Source: Hirschia baltica ATCC 49814
GTDB lineage: Bacteria > Pseudomonadota > Alphaproteobacteria > Caulobacterales > Hyphomonadaceae
NCBI RefSeq assembly: GCF_000023785.1
Contig: NC_012982.1
Coordinates: 930,001 to 994,000 of the forward strand
Direction of reading: 5' to 3'
Length of the DNA: 64,000 bases
Part shown: piece after piece, positions 17,442 to 26,963 of the stretch
Position numbering within the stretch: the stretch's first letter is position 1
Layout of the letters: every line of letters begins with the position of its first letter
Translations under genes and position numbers: made by a program
Notes under the pieces: model-generated
What the model was told of the DNA's origin: nothing
Seen by the model: only the letters and a program-made list of their open reading frames with translations
The model's database searches: none

Positions 17442-20402
17442 ATGAAGAAATTACTTAAAGCGAAGACGTCGCTATTACTCTCCGGAGTAGCCGCGAGTAC
17501 TTTGTTGTTTACTTCAGCTTACGCTCAAGAAACTGAAACGACTACCGCACCTGACGCTGTCGAAGCGCCAGCGGCTGAAGATACAAAACGTATGGATCGT
17601 GTTGTTGTAACTGGTTCGTTACTTCGCCGCGATGAATTCACATCAACATCTCCTATTCAGGTAATCACAGCGGAAGTCGCGACTCTGGAAGGTTTGGTTG
17701 ATACAGCTGAAATTATTCAGGGTTCATCAGTTGCAGCCGGTTCCGTTCAATTAAATAACCAATTTGGTGGGTTTGTTGTTGAGGGTGGTACAGGTATTAA
17801 CTCTGTGTCTCTTAGGGGCCTTGGTGCAAACCGTTCACTTGTTCTTCTAAACGGACGTCGTCCAGGACCTGCGGGTACTCGTGGTCAGGTCGGTTCATTT
17901 GACTTGAACGTGCTACCTAGCTCTGTCATCACGCGTGTTGATATCCTGAAAGATGGTGCTTCTTCAATCTATGGTTCTGATGCTGTTGCAGGTGTTGTAA
18001 ACGTCATAACAAGAACATCGATTGATCGCCCTGAAGTAACAGTTCAGTATAATCAGCCTGTAGAAGGTGGTGGTGAATCTCTGGTAATTGATGGAGCTTA
18101 CGGTTTAAACTTTGATAAAGGTAACATCGTTCTAGCGGCTCAATACACCAAGCGTAAAGATCTCTCAATCGGAGACCGTGACTATCTTTCTTGTCCAAAT
18201 GACAATGTTTATGACGCCACAACTGGTGAAAATATTGATCGTGAAGACCGTTCTATCCAAGCTGGTACAAATCTATCATGTTCCAGTGGAAACGTTTATC
18301 ACAACACAATCATCGATCTCTTTACCGGAGACCGTTACATACCATCCCCAGATGGTGTAACTATCGGTGGTCTAGAAGGTTATCGTCCACGTGCAAACGG
18401 TCGTTATGATGACGCTGGTGGTGTGGCTTTTTACGAAGATGTGATCAATAGTGAATATGCTCTAACTGAAGACGCATACAACGCTATGGATTTGTTGACA
18501 TTATACGGGTCATCCAACTTCGAGTTTGATGTTCTTGGCGGCATCACATGGGATACGGAACTATTATATAGCTCGCGTAAAACAAAGTCTGAAGGCTGGC
18601 GTCAATTCTTCCCAATCATTGCGGATGCATCTCTTGCAGGTTCTGGTTACGGATATTTAAACGCTGATGGCACAGACAGTGATTTCACAAACCCACTTGG
18701 CTCCCTCGTTCAGCCAGTGGCGATTGCGCCGTCAAATAGTGAAATTAATGTCGACTATTACAACTTAGCGACAGGTGTTGATGGTACTTTTGGTGGTTTG
18801 TTACCTGATTGGACTTGGTCCCTTGATGCTGTGACATCTAAATCAAAAGGTACATATGGCGGAAACCAGATCTTGGTTTCTAAATCAGGTGACTGGAATT
18901 ACAATTATGGCATAGAAGGGCCAGGTTATTCTTTCGCACCAACTTATGACCTGTTCACACCAGAAGCATTAAGCGGCGCTGACATGTCATGGTATGATGC
19001 AATTTCCAGCTATGAAGAGGGTGAGACAACTTATGAGCAATCCTTGTTCACAGCGGTTGCTTCTGGTCCTATTTTCGAATTACCAGCTGGTGAGGTCGGT
19101 CTAGCTGTTGGTTTTGAAGCGCGGGAATTCTCGATTGATGACCAACCATCCGAAGCTTCAATCAATGGAGACCTTTGGGGTTCAAGTTCCGCGCTTGTAA
19201 CCAAGGGTGAAGATGATGTGGTTGAATATTTTGCAGAGCTAGAAGTACCTATCTTAAAAGGTGTTCCTGGATTTGAAGAATTGTCATTCAATGGTTCAGC
19301 ACGTACATTTAACTATGCTTCTTACGGCACAGGTGATGTATGGAAGGCTGGATTGAACTGGCAGGTTATCCCGTCAGTACGTTTCCGTGGTTCTAAAGGT
19401 ACATCATACCGTGCACCAGCACTTTATGAGCTATACCTTGGTAGCCAAACGTCCTTCCTATCTCAATCTTCAATTGACCCTTGTATCGATTGGGGTAACT
19501 CAACAAATGCCAACATTCGCACAAACTGTGCGGCAGATGGTATTCCAGATGACTACAATGGTGCAGCGTCAAGTGCCACAATCACATCAGGTGGTGGAGC
19601 TGGTAACCTTAAAGCTGAGACTTCTGAGTCAGAAACTATAGGTGTTATTTTTACGCCAACATTTGCTGACCTTTCTATTGCGATTGATTACTTCTCAATT
19701 GAAGTGAATGATCAGGTGAGTAGCTTGGGTGCAGGTGCGATTCTTGGAGGATGTTACGGAGCTAACAACTTCCCGAACGCTTTCTGCGATCTGTTTACGC
19801 GTACAAATGATCCAGCAAACGCACTTGCTCACCACGGTGTGGCAACGGTTACGGATAGTTTCTTGAACGTGAACCAACAGAAAACGTCTGGTTTTGACTA
19901 TACAATTCGTTACAATCACGACTTTGATTTCGGTAGTATGGTTTTTGAACTTCAAGCAACACAAACAACTGAAGATATCGCGCTATTGTTCGATTCTGAT
20001 GCTGAATCTGGGTTCGATACAGATGATTTCTCAGGAACAATTGGTGACCCAGAATGGGTTGGTAATGGACGCGTAAGTATTGAACGCGGTGACTGGACTT
20101 ACTCTTGGTTGTTTGACTACATTCACGAAACTAGCAACGCAATTTATGCAGATGAGTTCTCAACTTACTTTGGTCGCGCTGCTCGTTACATCGTGGATGC
20201 AGATTCAACATTAACTCATGATTTATCAGTACGTTACCAAAATGACGACTGGAGCATTGTAGGTGGTTTCTTGAACGTTTTCGATGAAGATCCTCCATAC
20301 ATCTCAACAGGTGTTGCTAATCGTCGCGGTAACATTCCATTGTCAGGTGGTTATGACCTCCGTGGACGTACAGCATTCGTGACTGTAAACCGCAAATTCT
20401 AA
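17442..20402 (+). CDS. TonB-dependent outer-membrane receptor
   Basis: The product is 986 residues. A signal peptide ending TSAYAQ is followed by an acidic linker, a TonB-box-like DRVVVTGSLL and a plug domain with SVSLRGLGANRSLVLLNGRR and ILKDGASSIYGSDAVAGVVN. The rest is a long beta-barrel that ends in the expected aromatic residue (VTVNRKF). It resembles the large receptors of Caulobacterales and Sphingomonadales used for oligomeric nutrients. The substrate is not evident; the divergent secreted S9 peptidase favours peptides. The translation start has only a weak ribosome binding site. Confidence 0.95.
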   Translation: MKKLLKAKTSLLLSGVAASTLLFTSAYAQETETTTAPDAVEAPAAEDTKRMDRVVVTGSLLRRDEFTSTSPIQVITAEVATLEGLVDTAEIIQGSSVAAGSVQLNNQFGGFVVEGGTGINSVSLRGLGANRSLVLLNGRRPGPAGTRGQVGSFDLNVLPSSVITRVDILKDGASSIYGSDAVAGVVNVITRTSIDRPEVTVQYNQPVEGGGESLVIDGAYGLNFDKGNIVLAAQYTKRKDLSIGDRDYLSCPNDNVYDATTGENIDREDRSIQAGTNLSCSSGNVYHNTIIDLFTGDRYIPSPDGVTIGGLEGYRPRANGRYDDAGGVAFYEDVINSEYALTEDAYNAMDLLTLYGSSNFEFDVLGGITWDTELLYSSRKTKSEGWRQFFPIIADASLAGSGYGYLNADGTDSDFTNPLGSLVQPVAIAPSNSEINVDYYNLATGVDGTFGGLLPDWTWSLDAVTSKSKGTYGGNQILVSKSGDWNYNYGIEGPGYSFAPTYDLFTPEALSGADMSWYDAISSYEEGETTYEQSLFTAVASGPIFELPAGEVGLAVGFEAREFSIDDQPSEASINGDLWGSSSALVTKGEDDVVEYFAELEVPILKGVPGFEELSFNGSARTFNYASYGTGDVWKAGLNWQVIPSVRFRGSKGTSYRAPALYELYLGSQTSFLSQSSIDPCIDWGNSTNANIRTNCAADGIPDDYNGAASSATITSGGGAGNLKAETSESETIGVIFTPTFADLSIAIDYFSIEVNDQVSSLGAGAILGGCYGANNFPNAFCDLFTRTNDPANALAHHGVATVTDSFLNVNQQKTSGFDYTIRYNHDFDFGSMVFELQATQTTEDIALLFDSDAESGFDTDDFSGTIGDPEWVGNGRVSIERGDWTYSWLFDYIHETSNAIYADEFSTYFGRAARYIVDADSTLTHDLSVRYQNDDWSIVGGFLNVFDEDPPYISTGVANRRGNIPLSGGYDLRGRTAFVTVNRKF

Positions 20403-20430
20403 ACAAGACCTCCGTTTAGAGTATTAAAAG

Positions 20431-20464
20431 AAAAGGCTGCCCATTTTGTGGGTAGCCTTTTTTC
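20431..20464 (+). terminator. intrinsic terminator of the TonB receptor gene
   Basis: A 12-bp stem (AAAGGCTGCCCA with TGGGTAGCCTTT, one G-U) is followed by six to seven T residues, 29 bases beyond the stop codon. Confidence 0.85.
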
Positions 20465-20730
20465 TTGGTGTTGAGAAAAGGAAAGCAGTTTTAGAAAGGG
20501 GGGGACGTGCTTTGGACAACAGAAATTTGGTGTTGTTTTGAGAAGAGAGTGTCACGATTTCATATGAAATTTGAAGCTTGAAATATCAAGAATGAGCGGT
20601 TCATCTCCGCAAACATTGTCATATTCGTGCTGAATATTTTGGGTAAAACTGTGTTGATGGTGCTGCAATACTGGCAAAGTATTGTGTTTTGTATTCCGTT
20701 GTGATGAGCAATGTCTTGAGAAGAAAACGG
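20465..20730. other. intergenic stretch without recognised gene
   Basis: About 270 bases between the receptor terminator and the convergent response regulator contain no plausible coding frame and no hairpin of note. Confidence 0.5.
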
Positions 20731-21111
20731 TTACGAAAAGTTTTCTAATGCCAGCATTTTCAAATCGTCTTCATCAAGCGGCTTCGTAAAGAAGTGTTTT
20801 ACACAATCGTATGCAGTCGCTTTTTCGATATCAATTTTTTGATCAGACGAAGTCAACATAATGACCACCGATGTTTGATCGGTTCTTTGATTATAGATTT
20901 CAAGAAATTCGTGCCCGTTCATTTCAGGCATGTTGATATCAAGAAATATTATGTCCGGCTGAACATCTAAACTATCTAAAATCTCTAGAGCTTCTCTACC
21001 ATTATATGCTGTTTGGATTTCAATATTTTTGTCATGTTTTTTTATGACAAGTTCCGAGAGAAACAAATCAGCATTGGAATCGTCAACTATTAGAACGCGC
21101 TCTATTTTCAT
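20731..21111 (-). CDS. single-domain response regulator (CheY-like receiver)
   Basis: The 126-residue receiver-only protein has all key residues: the acidic pair Asp10-Asp11 (IVDDSN), phosphoacceptor Asp58 (FLDINMPEMNG), Thr87 (MLTSSD) and Lys110 (TKPL). It has no output domain, so it acts by protein interaction or as a phosphorelay intermediate. It lies 39 bases downstream of the CHASE-type kinase on the same strand and is its likely partner. Confidence 0.93.
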   Translation of the reverse strand: MKIERVLIVDDSNADLFLSELVIKKHDKNIEIQTAYNGREALEILDSLDVQPDIIFLDINMPEMNGHEFLEIYNQRTDQTSVVIMLTSSDQKIDIEKATAYDCVKHFFTKPLDEDDLKMLALENFS

Positions 21112-21150
21112 TTTATCAATGCTAGCAAGACAAGTGTGGTAGAATAGAGG

Positions 21151-22947
21151 TTATTTGAGCGGTATTTTCAGTTTAAAGCAAGTATTATTATGGGTGTCGC
21201 AGTATTCGATAGTTCCCCCCATCAGTGCGGCGCTTTTTTCTATCATGTACAATCCAAGGCCGGAGCCGAAAGACACATTGCCATGAAAGCGTTGGAACAT
21301 TTGAAAGAGTTGGGATTTCTTATGTTCGGGAATTCCAATGCCGTTATCGATAACTTCAAGTTTGAACATGGTGTCATTATTCGATGTTAAAATTTTGATG
21401 AATGAAGATTTATTATTTGTATCTTGGTATTTGATTGCATTTGAAATTAGATTTTCTGCAATAAGATTAAATCGAGATTCTTTTGTTCGAAGTTCTGCAG
21501 TGTGCGTTAATTCAATTTGAAAATCGACACGTTCGAAATTTTCCAAATGTGCAACTTGCTCGATAGACCGCTTTATTAATTTTTCAACGTCTATAAGGCG
21601 ATTTTCTTCGGCCTGATGTTTTGTTTTGGTGAGTGATAAAATATCTCGTACCAGATTTTCGAGCTTCGTAAGAGATTGTTCCACATGAGAAAGGCTTACA
21701 TCGGCGGTATCTAAATCTCCGCTGTGCATTGAGCTTTTTGCGATTTCAATTAGTCGAATGGACGATATCAAAGGTGAGCGCAAATCATGGGAGGATCTAT
21801 AAGCAAATTCTTCCAGTTCTAAATTTGCAGTTTTTAATTCTGTTGTCCGTGACAGCACCAATTTTTCAACAATTTCGCGCTGTTTAGAATGTCGAGCAAT
21901 CGAAATTGCGCTAAAAATTGCAAAGCCTGACCCCAAGAAGAAGATCAACCAAGGTTCAATACTTTTAATTTCATCAATGGATTGCTTTGTTGGTGTGAGG
22001 GAAACTTCCCAAGAACGGTTAAGAAAATCTACCTTAAAAGTGGATTTAAAGGCGTCATAAGTTTCTACACTTTGATGTGTGGCTGTATAAACTGGATCAG
22101 CTTTTCCATTTTCGGTAATATCATGAATTGAAATCACTGTATCTGCGTGTAAGTGTGCAAATACTTCTTCAAATAATTTGTCTATATTGACGGCCAGTGC
22201 CGTTACACCTGCGACTGGAGATGTTGCATCAGCAATGTTTACGGGAACTGCGTGAAATATGAGAATGCCAGGGCTTATTTTTTCTTGTGTCGGCATTTTA
22301 ATTAATTCTGAAATTGTAGGGGTTCCGTTCTCGATAGCCGAATGCACAGCCAGAGAGAGATGTTCTCTGCTCAGAAAGTTTACCCCTAGCATGTTTTCGT
22401 TATGCGGCGTTGTCGGCTCCTGATAAAGCACTGGAAAATAATAGGGTTTTTCAGTAGAGATGCCAATGGGAATCCCATTCATTGCTTCTTTAATTGCGTA
22501 GTTTTCATACCCTTCATCGCGAACAAATTGTACAAAACTTTGTCGCTCTTCATTGGTGACTTTAGGTGCCCAAATTAGCGCTTCAATAAAGGAATGACGT
22601 TCAATCAGCTTTTTCGCAAATGTGTCAAACTCGGTACGGTCGACTTGCTCCGAAGACAAGAACATACTGTTCAGCGCTGTCAGCATGTCAACACTAATAT
22701 GGATGTTATCATTGATCTCATGAATGGTTAATTCAAATCGTTTTTGAGAAAAATCACTTGCTATTAGGAGGTTCTGCTTTCGAAAGTGCATCCCGGTCCA
22801 CGATGCAGCTAAGATGCCGATGGCAGCAATCACCAAAGGGAAAGTAAAAGCTCCATGTAAATGGAAGCTTTTGTTAAAAAAACTAACCTTGGAAGATTGA
22901 TTATTCTTTCCTATCAAGTGCTGCAATCTCCTATCATTCAGTTTCAC
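21151..22947 (-). CDS. CHASE-domain sensor histidine kinase
   Basis: The product is 598 residues. Two transmembrane helices (about 34-52 and 326-346) flank a periplasmic CHASE-like ligand-binding region whose core includes SFIEALIWAPKVT, YPVLYQEP-like YFPVLYQEP and GILIFHAVPV. A coiled linker leads to the HisKA domain with His387 in RSSHDLRSPL and an ATPase domain with NLISNAIKY, VIDNGIGIPE and GSGLGLYMI. The catalytic core resembles bacteriophytochrome-type kinases. It is divergent from a second, soluble kinase and upstream of a receiver protein, so the three genes probably form one signalling unit. Confidence 0.9.
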   Translation of the reverse strand: MKLNDRRLQHLIGKNNQSSKVSFFNKSFHLHGAFTFPLVIAAIGILAASWTGMHFRKQNLLIASDFSQKRFELTIHEINDNIHISVDMLTALNSMFLSSEQVDRTEFDTFAKKLIERHSFIEALIWAPKVTNEERQSFVQFVRDEGYENYAIKEAMNGIPIGISTEKPYYFPVLYQEPTTPHNENMLGVNFLSREHLSLAVHSAIENGTPTISELIKMPTQEKISPGILIFHAVPVNIADATSPVAGVTALAVNIDKLFEEVFAHLHADTVISIHDITENGKADPVYTATHQSVETYDAFKSTFKVDFLNRSWEVSLTPTKQSIDEIKSIEPWLIFFLGSGFAIFSAISIARHSKQREIVEKLVLSRTTELKTANLELEEFAYRSSHDLRSPLISSIRLIEIAKSSMHSGDLDTADVSLSHVEQSLTKLENLVRDILSLTKTKHQAEENRLIDVEKLIKRSIEQVAHLENFERVDFQIELTHTAELRTKESRFNLIAENLISNAIKYQDTNNKSSFIKILTSNNDTMFKLEVIDNGIGIPEHKKSQLFQMFQRFHGNVSFGSGLGLYMIEKSAALMGGTIEYCDTHNNTCFKLKIPLK

Positions 22948-23153
22948 TTGGGAATTTAAGAATCATACTCAACTATACGTACAAGCAAGAAACAGAAAAG
23001 CCAAATCAATATGCATCTGTTAATTGTATTTGGACGAAGTCGAGACTCAGAATAGAGTGCTTTTTTTGTTGCTGGCGAAATGGTTATGTAGAGAAATCTT
23101 ATAAAACACAGCGTTTTGAAATGGATATAGTGATCACTTGTTGATCGTATACA

Positions 23154-24230
23154 ATGTCGGGGTATGAGTTGAAACAAATCTATAATTTATGGCTCATTAT
23201 GCTTCCTCAAAAAAAAGTTGAGGTAGTAGAACAGCTCTCAGCATCGAGCTTTGATCCCTTAAAAGATGCTATTGTTATTTGTGAACCAAAATCGGCTGGT
23301 TGTTTGAGTGATGTGTCTAGGTTACTCGCAACTAAATTCGATTGGCCTGTCAAAAGTATCAAAAACGGCGATCCACTCTGCTCAAAAGGGGTGTTTCAGC
23401 TAGAGGAAGAATTCGATTTTTCTTCTGACAAGATGATAATGGTATCGACAATGGTGTTGCCAGATCAATCGCCACATATCGTTGTTGACGATAATAAGGT
23501 TCGTTTTGGGATGAATAAAGACTTGGTAACTGAAGAAGAGGCATCTTTATTTAGTTCTGATGAGATGTCCAAGATTGCATGTGCATTGTCGCATGATGTT
23601 CGGGCACCTGTTCGTCATATCACCCAATTTGCAAAATTAGCGACAGAAGTAGACGAGATACCTGAAGAGGTTTTGGAATATCTAAATATCATCAGTTCAA
23701 GTGGCCGGAATATGAATGAGCAGCTTGAGGCATTGGTGAAGTATATTCGGTTAAATTTGCAAGCACCAGAATTGAAGGCAATTGACTTGTCGCTATGTTT
23801 GGAAAAGGTGAAATCGCGCCTTAAAAATACAATATCGGCAGACGATTTAAATATACAACTGCATTGCGCTGAACAGGTATGGAGCGATCCTGAATTGCTA
23901 AGTGAAGTCCTCTACCAGCTCATAGATAACTCCATAAAATTCAGCAAAGATAAAGCTCTATTGGAAGTGAAGATTTTTGGAAAAAAAGAGGGCGATAATT
24001 TGGTGATTGAGTATCAAGATAATAGCGCTGGATTTTCGTATTTACCCTCTGATGCTTATTCAAGCGTTTTTCAAAAACTACATTCCAAGGAAGGTTTTCG
24101 AGGGGCTGGTATTGGATTGAGTTTATGCCGTAAAATTATGCATGGATTAAAGGGGACGTTTGTCATTGATGATTCAGACGAACCTGGCGTGAAAATCACA
24201 TTGCAGCTTCCGGCTGGCCCTGCGGTTTAG
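23154..24230 (+). CDS. soluble histidine kinase with uncharacterised N-terminal region
   Basis: This protein of about 358 residues has no membrane segment or signal peptide. Residues 1-130 match no domain I recognise. The HisKA segment has His147 in CALSHDVRAPVRHI. The ATPase domain has QLIDNSIKFS, a weakened G1 box (QDNSAGF rather than DNGxG) and an intact G2-like GAGIGLSLC. The frame starts at 23154; an in-frame ATG at 23199 is possible and neither has a clear ribosome binding site. It faces the CHASE kinase and receiver genes across 206 bases. The altered G1 box suggests reduced or different nucleotide use (inference). Confidence 0.8.
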   Translation: MSGYELKQIYNLWLIMLPQKKVEVVEQLSASSFDPLKDAIVICEPKSAGCLSDVSRLLATKFDWPVKSIKNGDPLCSKGVFQLEEEFDFSSDKMIMVSTMVLPDQSPHIVVDDNKVRFGMNKDLVTEEEASLFSSDEMSKIACALSHDVRAPVRHITQFAKLATEVDEIPEEVLEYLNIISSSGRNMNEQLEALVKYIRLNLQAPELKAIDLSLCLEKVKSRLKNTISADDLNIQLHCAEQVWSDPELLSEVLYQLIDNSIKFSKDKALLEVKIFGKKEGDNLVIEYQDNSAGFSYLPSDAYSSVFQKLHSKEGFRGAGIGLSLCRKIMHGLKGTFVIDDSDEPGVKITLQLPAGPAV

Positions 24231-24310
24231 AAGCAAACCCAAAATTATCGTACTTATTGCTCATGTCAGCCTATTTGCATGATTTTCAGGTGAGGGCTGG
24301 CTTGTCTTGT

Positions 24311-24700
24311 TTAGGTTTCTGCTGACGATTTGGGGCCGCTGGGGCGGCTCCATATGAATAAACCAACAAGAGGAAGTATAATTATTTGCGCGATGATGAC
24401 TGGGTTTGGAGCGTGAAATAAATAGGCGGTTCCAAGGGTCGCAGCCATCATAATGCTTGCAATTATTTTTGCTTTTAGTGGGATGGCACCATGTTCATTC
24501 CAGTCACGAATGGGGGGACCTAAATGCTTGTGATTGATGAGCCAAGAATGCAATCGTTCAGAGCCGCGTGAGAAACAAAAAGCTGCAATCAAAAGAAACA
24601 CTGTATGCGGCAATAGAGGTAGAATAATTCCTGCGACGCCAAGCGCTAAGGCAACGAAGCCACAAATCATCCATAAGAAGCGTTTTGCGCTCTGTGTCAT
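24311..24700 (-). CDS. YbaN/DUF454 family inner-membrane protein
   Basis: The product is 129 residues with three or four hydrophobic segments. The N-terminal FLWMICGFVALALGVAGIILPLLPHTVFLLIAAFCF followed by FSRGSERLHSWLINHKHLGPPIRDW is the characteristic DUF454 pattern. The function is unknown; E. coli YbaN lies near recombination and DNA-replication genes. It ends convergent to the soluble kinase, and its start faces leuC. Confidence 0.88.
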   Translation of the reverse strand: MTQSAKRFLWMICGFVALALGVAGIILPLLPHTVFLLIAAFCFSRGSERLHSWLINHKHLGPPIRDWNEHGAIPLKAKIIASIMMAATLGTAYLFHAPNPVIIAQIIILPLVGLFIWSRPSGPKSSAET

Positions 24701-24887
24701 ATCAAGAAGTTGGCTTCCATTATGGTCGTTTTTAAAATACGCATTGAATCAGAAATGGCTCTTATAGGCATATAGTGCGCCTATTGTGAGAATGCATCAA
24801 TGCAAAAGATTTGCAATCGCATTTGATTTTTGAAATTCAGCTCATGTGCTGCTTGCATCACGTGATTTGAAGCGGCATATAAGCGCC

Positions 24888-26288
24888 ATGACACACAAAA
24901 CTCTTTATGACAAAATTTGGGATGCTCACCTAACGCATGAAAATGCACAGACAGGTGAAGCGCTTTTATTCATTGATTTGCACTTGATACATGAAGTGAC
25001 AACGCCGCAGGCTTTTGCTGGCTTGAAAGCTGCTGGACGCAAAGTACGACGTCCAGATCTTACGCTGGCAACGGCAGATCATAATACACCCACTGAAAAT
25101 CAGGCAGCTGGTCTGGATGGTGTGAAGGATATTCAAGCCAAGACTCAGCTTGAAATGCTATCTGCTAATGTCAAAGAACACGGCATTGAATTTTACCCGA
25201 TGGGACACATCAATAACGGCATTGTGCACGTGGTTGGTCCTGAACAAGGGCGTACGCAGCCGGGAATGACGATTGTATGTGGAGACAGCCACACGTCGAC
25301 GCATGGTGCTTTTGGAGCCCTTGCGCATGGTATTGGGACGTCTGAAGTCGAGCATGTGCTAGCAACGCAGACTTTGCGTGCCCGCAAAATGAAAAACATG
25401 GCTGTTAAAGTCAGCGGTAAATTTCAAGAAGGTGTGGGTGCCAAAGACCTTGCTTTGCACTTAATTTCGATCATTGGAACAGCTGGTGGTACGGGATGTG
25501 TGATGGAATTTATGGGAGAAACTATCGAGAATATGTCGATGGAGTCTCGTATGACTTTGTGTAATCTGTCGATTGAGGGGGGGGCGCGTGCGGGTTTGGT
25601 TGCGCCTGACCAAACGACATTTGATTATATTCAAGGACGTCCATCTGCGCCCAAAGCCGGACAATGGGAAGCGGCGCTTTCTTATTGGAAAACATTGTTT
25701 TCAGATAAAGATGCCAATTGGGATGAGATTGTTGAAATTCGTGCTGAAGATGTCGGCCCGACTGCAACTTGGGGAACATCACCCGAGCAGGCATTGCCTC
25801 TAAGCGCAAATGCGCCAATTCCGTCTGAGATTGCCGATCCTATCAAACGCTCCGCTGCTGAACGCGCGTTGGAATATATGGGTATAAAGGCTGGTGAACC
25901 ACTTAAAGACCTGAAAATTGATCGCGTCTTTATCGGGTCTTGCACCAATTCACGAATTGAAGATTTTCGTGCAGCTGCAGAAGTTGTTAAGGGCAAAAAA
26001 GTTGCGACAGGAGTACGCGCAATGGCGGTGCCGGGATCAGGACTTGTCCGCGCACAAGCTGAAGAAGAAGGCCTAGACAAGATTTTTCTTGAATCAGGTT
26101 TTGAATGGCGTGAACCAGGGTGTTCCATGTGTTTGGGGATGAACCCAGATACATTAGCTCCTCAAGAGCGGTGTGCCTCAACATCCAACCGGAATTTTGA
26201 AGGCCGGCAAGGACGCGGCGGACGTACGCATCTTGTTAGTCCTATCCTTGCCGCTAAGGCTGCTATAGCAGGCGTGTTGGGTGGTTAG
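24888..26288 (+). CDS. leuC: 3-isopropylmalate dehydratase large subunit
   Basis: This aconitase-family enzyme subunit (about 466 residues) carries the [4Fe-4S] cluster and, with LeuD, interconverts 2- and 3-isopropylmalate in leucine synthesis. The cluster cysteines are in [12 protein letters not shown] and [13 protein letters not shown]; other signatures are [28 protein letters not shown] and [15 protein letters not shown]. The ATG at 24888 begins [11 protein letters not shown], the normal N-terminus; a longer frame opens at a GTG at 24846. No leuD or leuB gene is adjacent: the next gene is a phosphatase on the other strand, so the small subunit must be encoded elsewhere. Confidence 0.96.
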   Translation: MTHKTLYDKIWDAHLTHENAQTGEALLFIDLHLIHEVTTPQAFAGLKAAGRKVRRPDLTLATADHNTPTENQAAGLDGVKDIQAKTQLEMLSANVKEHGIEFYPMGHINNGIVHVVGPEQGRTQPGMTIVCGDSHTSTHGAFGALAHGIGTSEVEHVLATQTLRARKMKNMAVKVSGKFQEGVGAKDLALHLISIIGTAGGTGCVMEFMGETIENMSMESRMTLCNLSIEGGARAGLVAPDQTTFDYIQGRPSAPKAGQWEAALSYWKTLFSDKDANWDEIVEIRAEDVGPTATWGTSPEQALPLSANAPIPSEIADPIKRSAAERALEYMGIKAGEPLKDLKIDRVFIGSCTNSRIEDFRAAAEVVKGKKVATGVRAMAVPGSGLVRAQAEEEGLDKIFLESGFEWREPGCSMCLGMNPDTLAPQERCASTSNRNFEGRQGRGGRTHLVSPILAAKAAIAGVLGG

Positions 26289-26321
26289 ATCAACAGCTTG
26301 AGATGTGAACCCTGAACCCTA

Positions 26322-26879
26322 TCAGCTGGCGGAATCAAAAACTTTCTGGATGTTTTCGTCTTTGATTGTTTGAACAAATTCGAGCAAGTTATCTGCCTTA
26401 AACAGATAGCTTTTGATGCCCGCACCTTGGGCGGCGGTTATGTCTGTAGGCTTATCACCAATCAGGAATGAGGCTTCTTCAATTGTTGGGAAGTCTTCCA
26501 TAGCTTTTAGCAACATGCCGGAAGCTGGTTTGCGATCTTCACTCTCGATGCAATAGCGCGTGACGCTGCCGCGTATATCATAAGGGCAGTAATAGATACG
26601 GTCTATTGAGGCGTTGTGCTTGGATAATTGAGATTGCATATATGCATGGACGCGGAACATATCTTCTTCGGTATAATGTCCATGCGCGATACCTGTCTGA
26701 TTGGTGACGACGAAAACACGCCAGTTTGCTTTGTTAAAAGCGGCTATTGTGTCGATTGCGCCAGGTATAAACTCAAAGCCATCAGGTGTGTCGACATAGC
26801 CTTTGTCGACATTTATGACACCATCTCTATCAAGAAAGAGAGCAGGGCGTTTAGGCGATGAATATTCTCGTTTATTCAC
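26322..26879 (-). CDS. HAD-superfamily phosphatase, D-glycero-D-manno-heptose 1,7-bisphosphate phosphatase-like
   Basis: The histidinol-phosphatase/GmhB subfamily is recognisable from ALFLDRDGVINVDKGYVDTPD, VVTNQTGIAHGHYTEEDM and FLIGDKPTDITAAQGAG, which hold the catalytic Asp pair, the Thr and the acidic pair. GmhB would act in heptose synthesis for lipopolysaccharide. The zinc loop is degenerate: YYCPYDIRGSVTRYC lacks the usual CxH pattern, so metal binding or substrate may differ. A GTG at 26879 (NKREYSSPKRPAL) is preferred because it leaves 84 bases for divergent promoters; the frame also runs from an ATG at 26930. No other heptose gene is adjacent. Confidence 0.8.
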   Translation of the reverse strand: MNKREYSSPKRPALFLDRDGVINVDKGYVDTPDGFEFIPGAIDTIAAFNKANWRVFVVTNQTGIAHGHYTEEDMFRVHAYMQSQLSKHNASIDRIYYCPYDIRGSVTRYCIESEDRKPASGMLLKAMEDFPTIEEASFLIGDKPTDITAAQGAGIKSYLFKADNLLEFVQTIKDENIQKVFDSAS

Positions 26880-26963
26880 GTGTATTAAAATCTCTTGCTT
26901 GCACAATGCTGGTGCGATGGCTATTTGCACACTGATGCATTTTATAAGGACGACTTACAAGCC

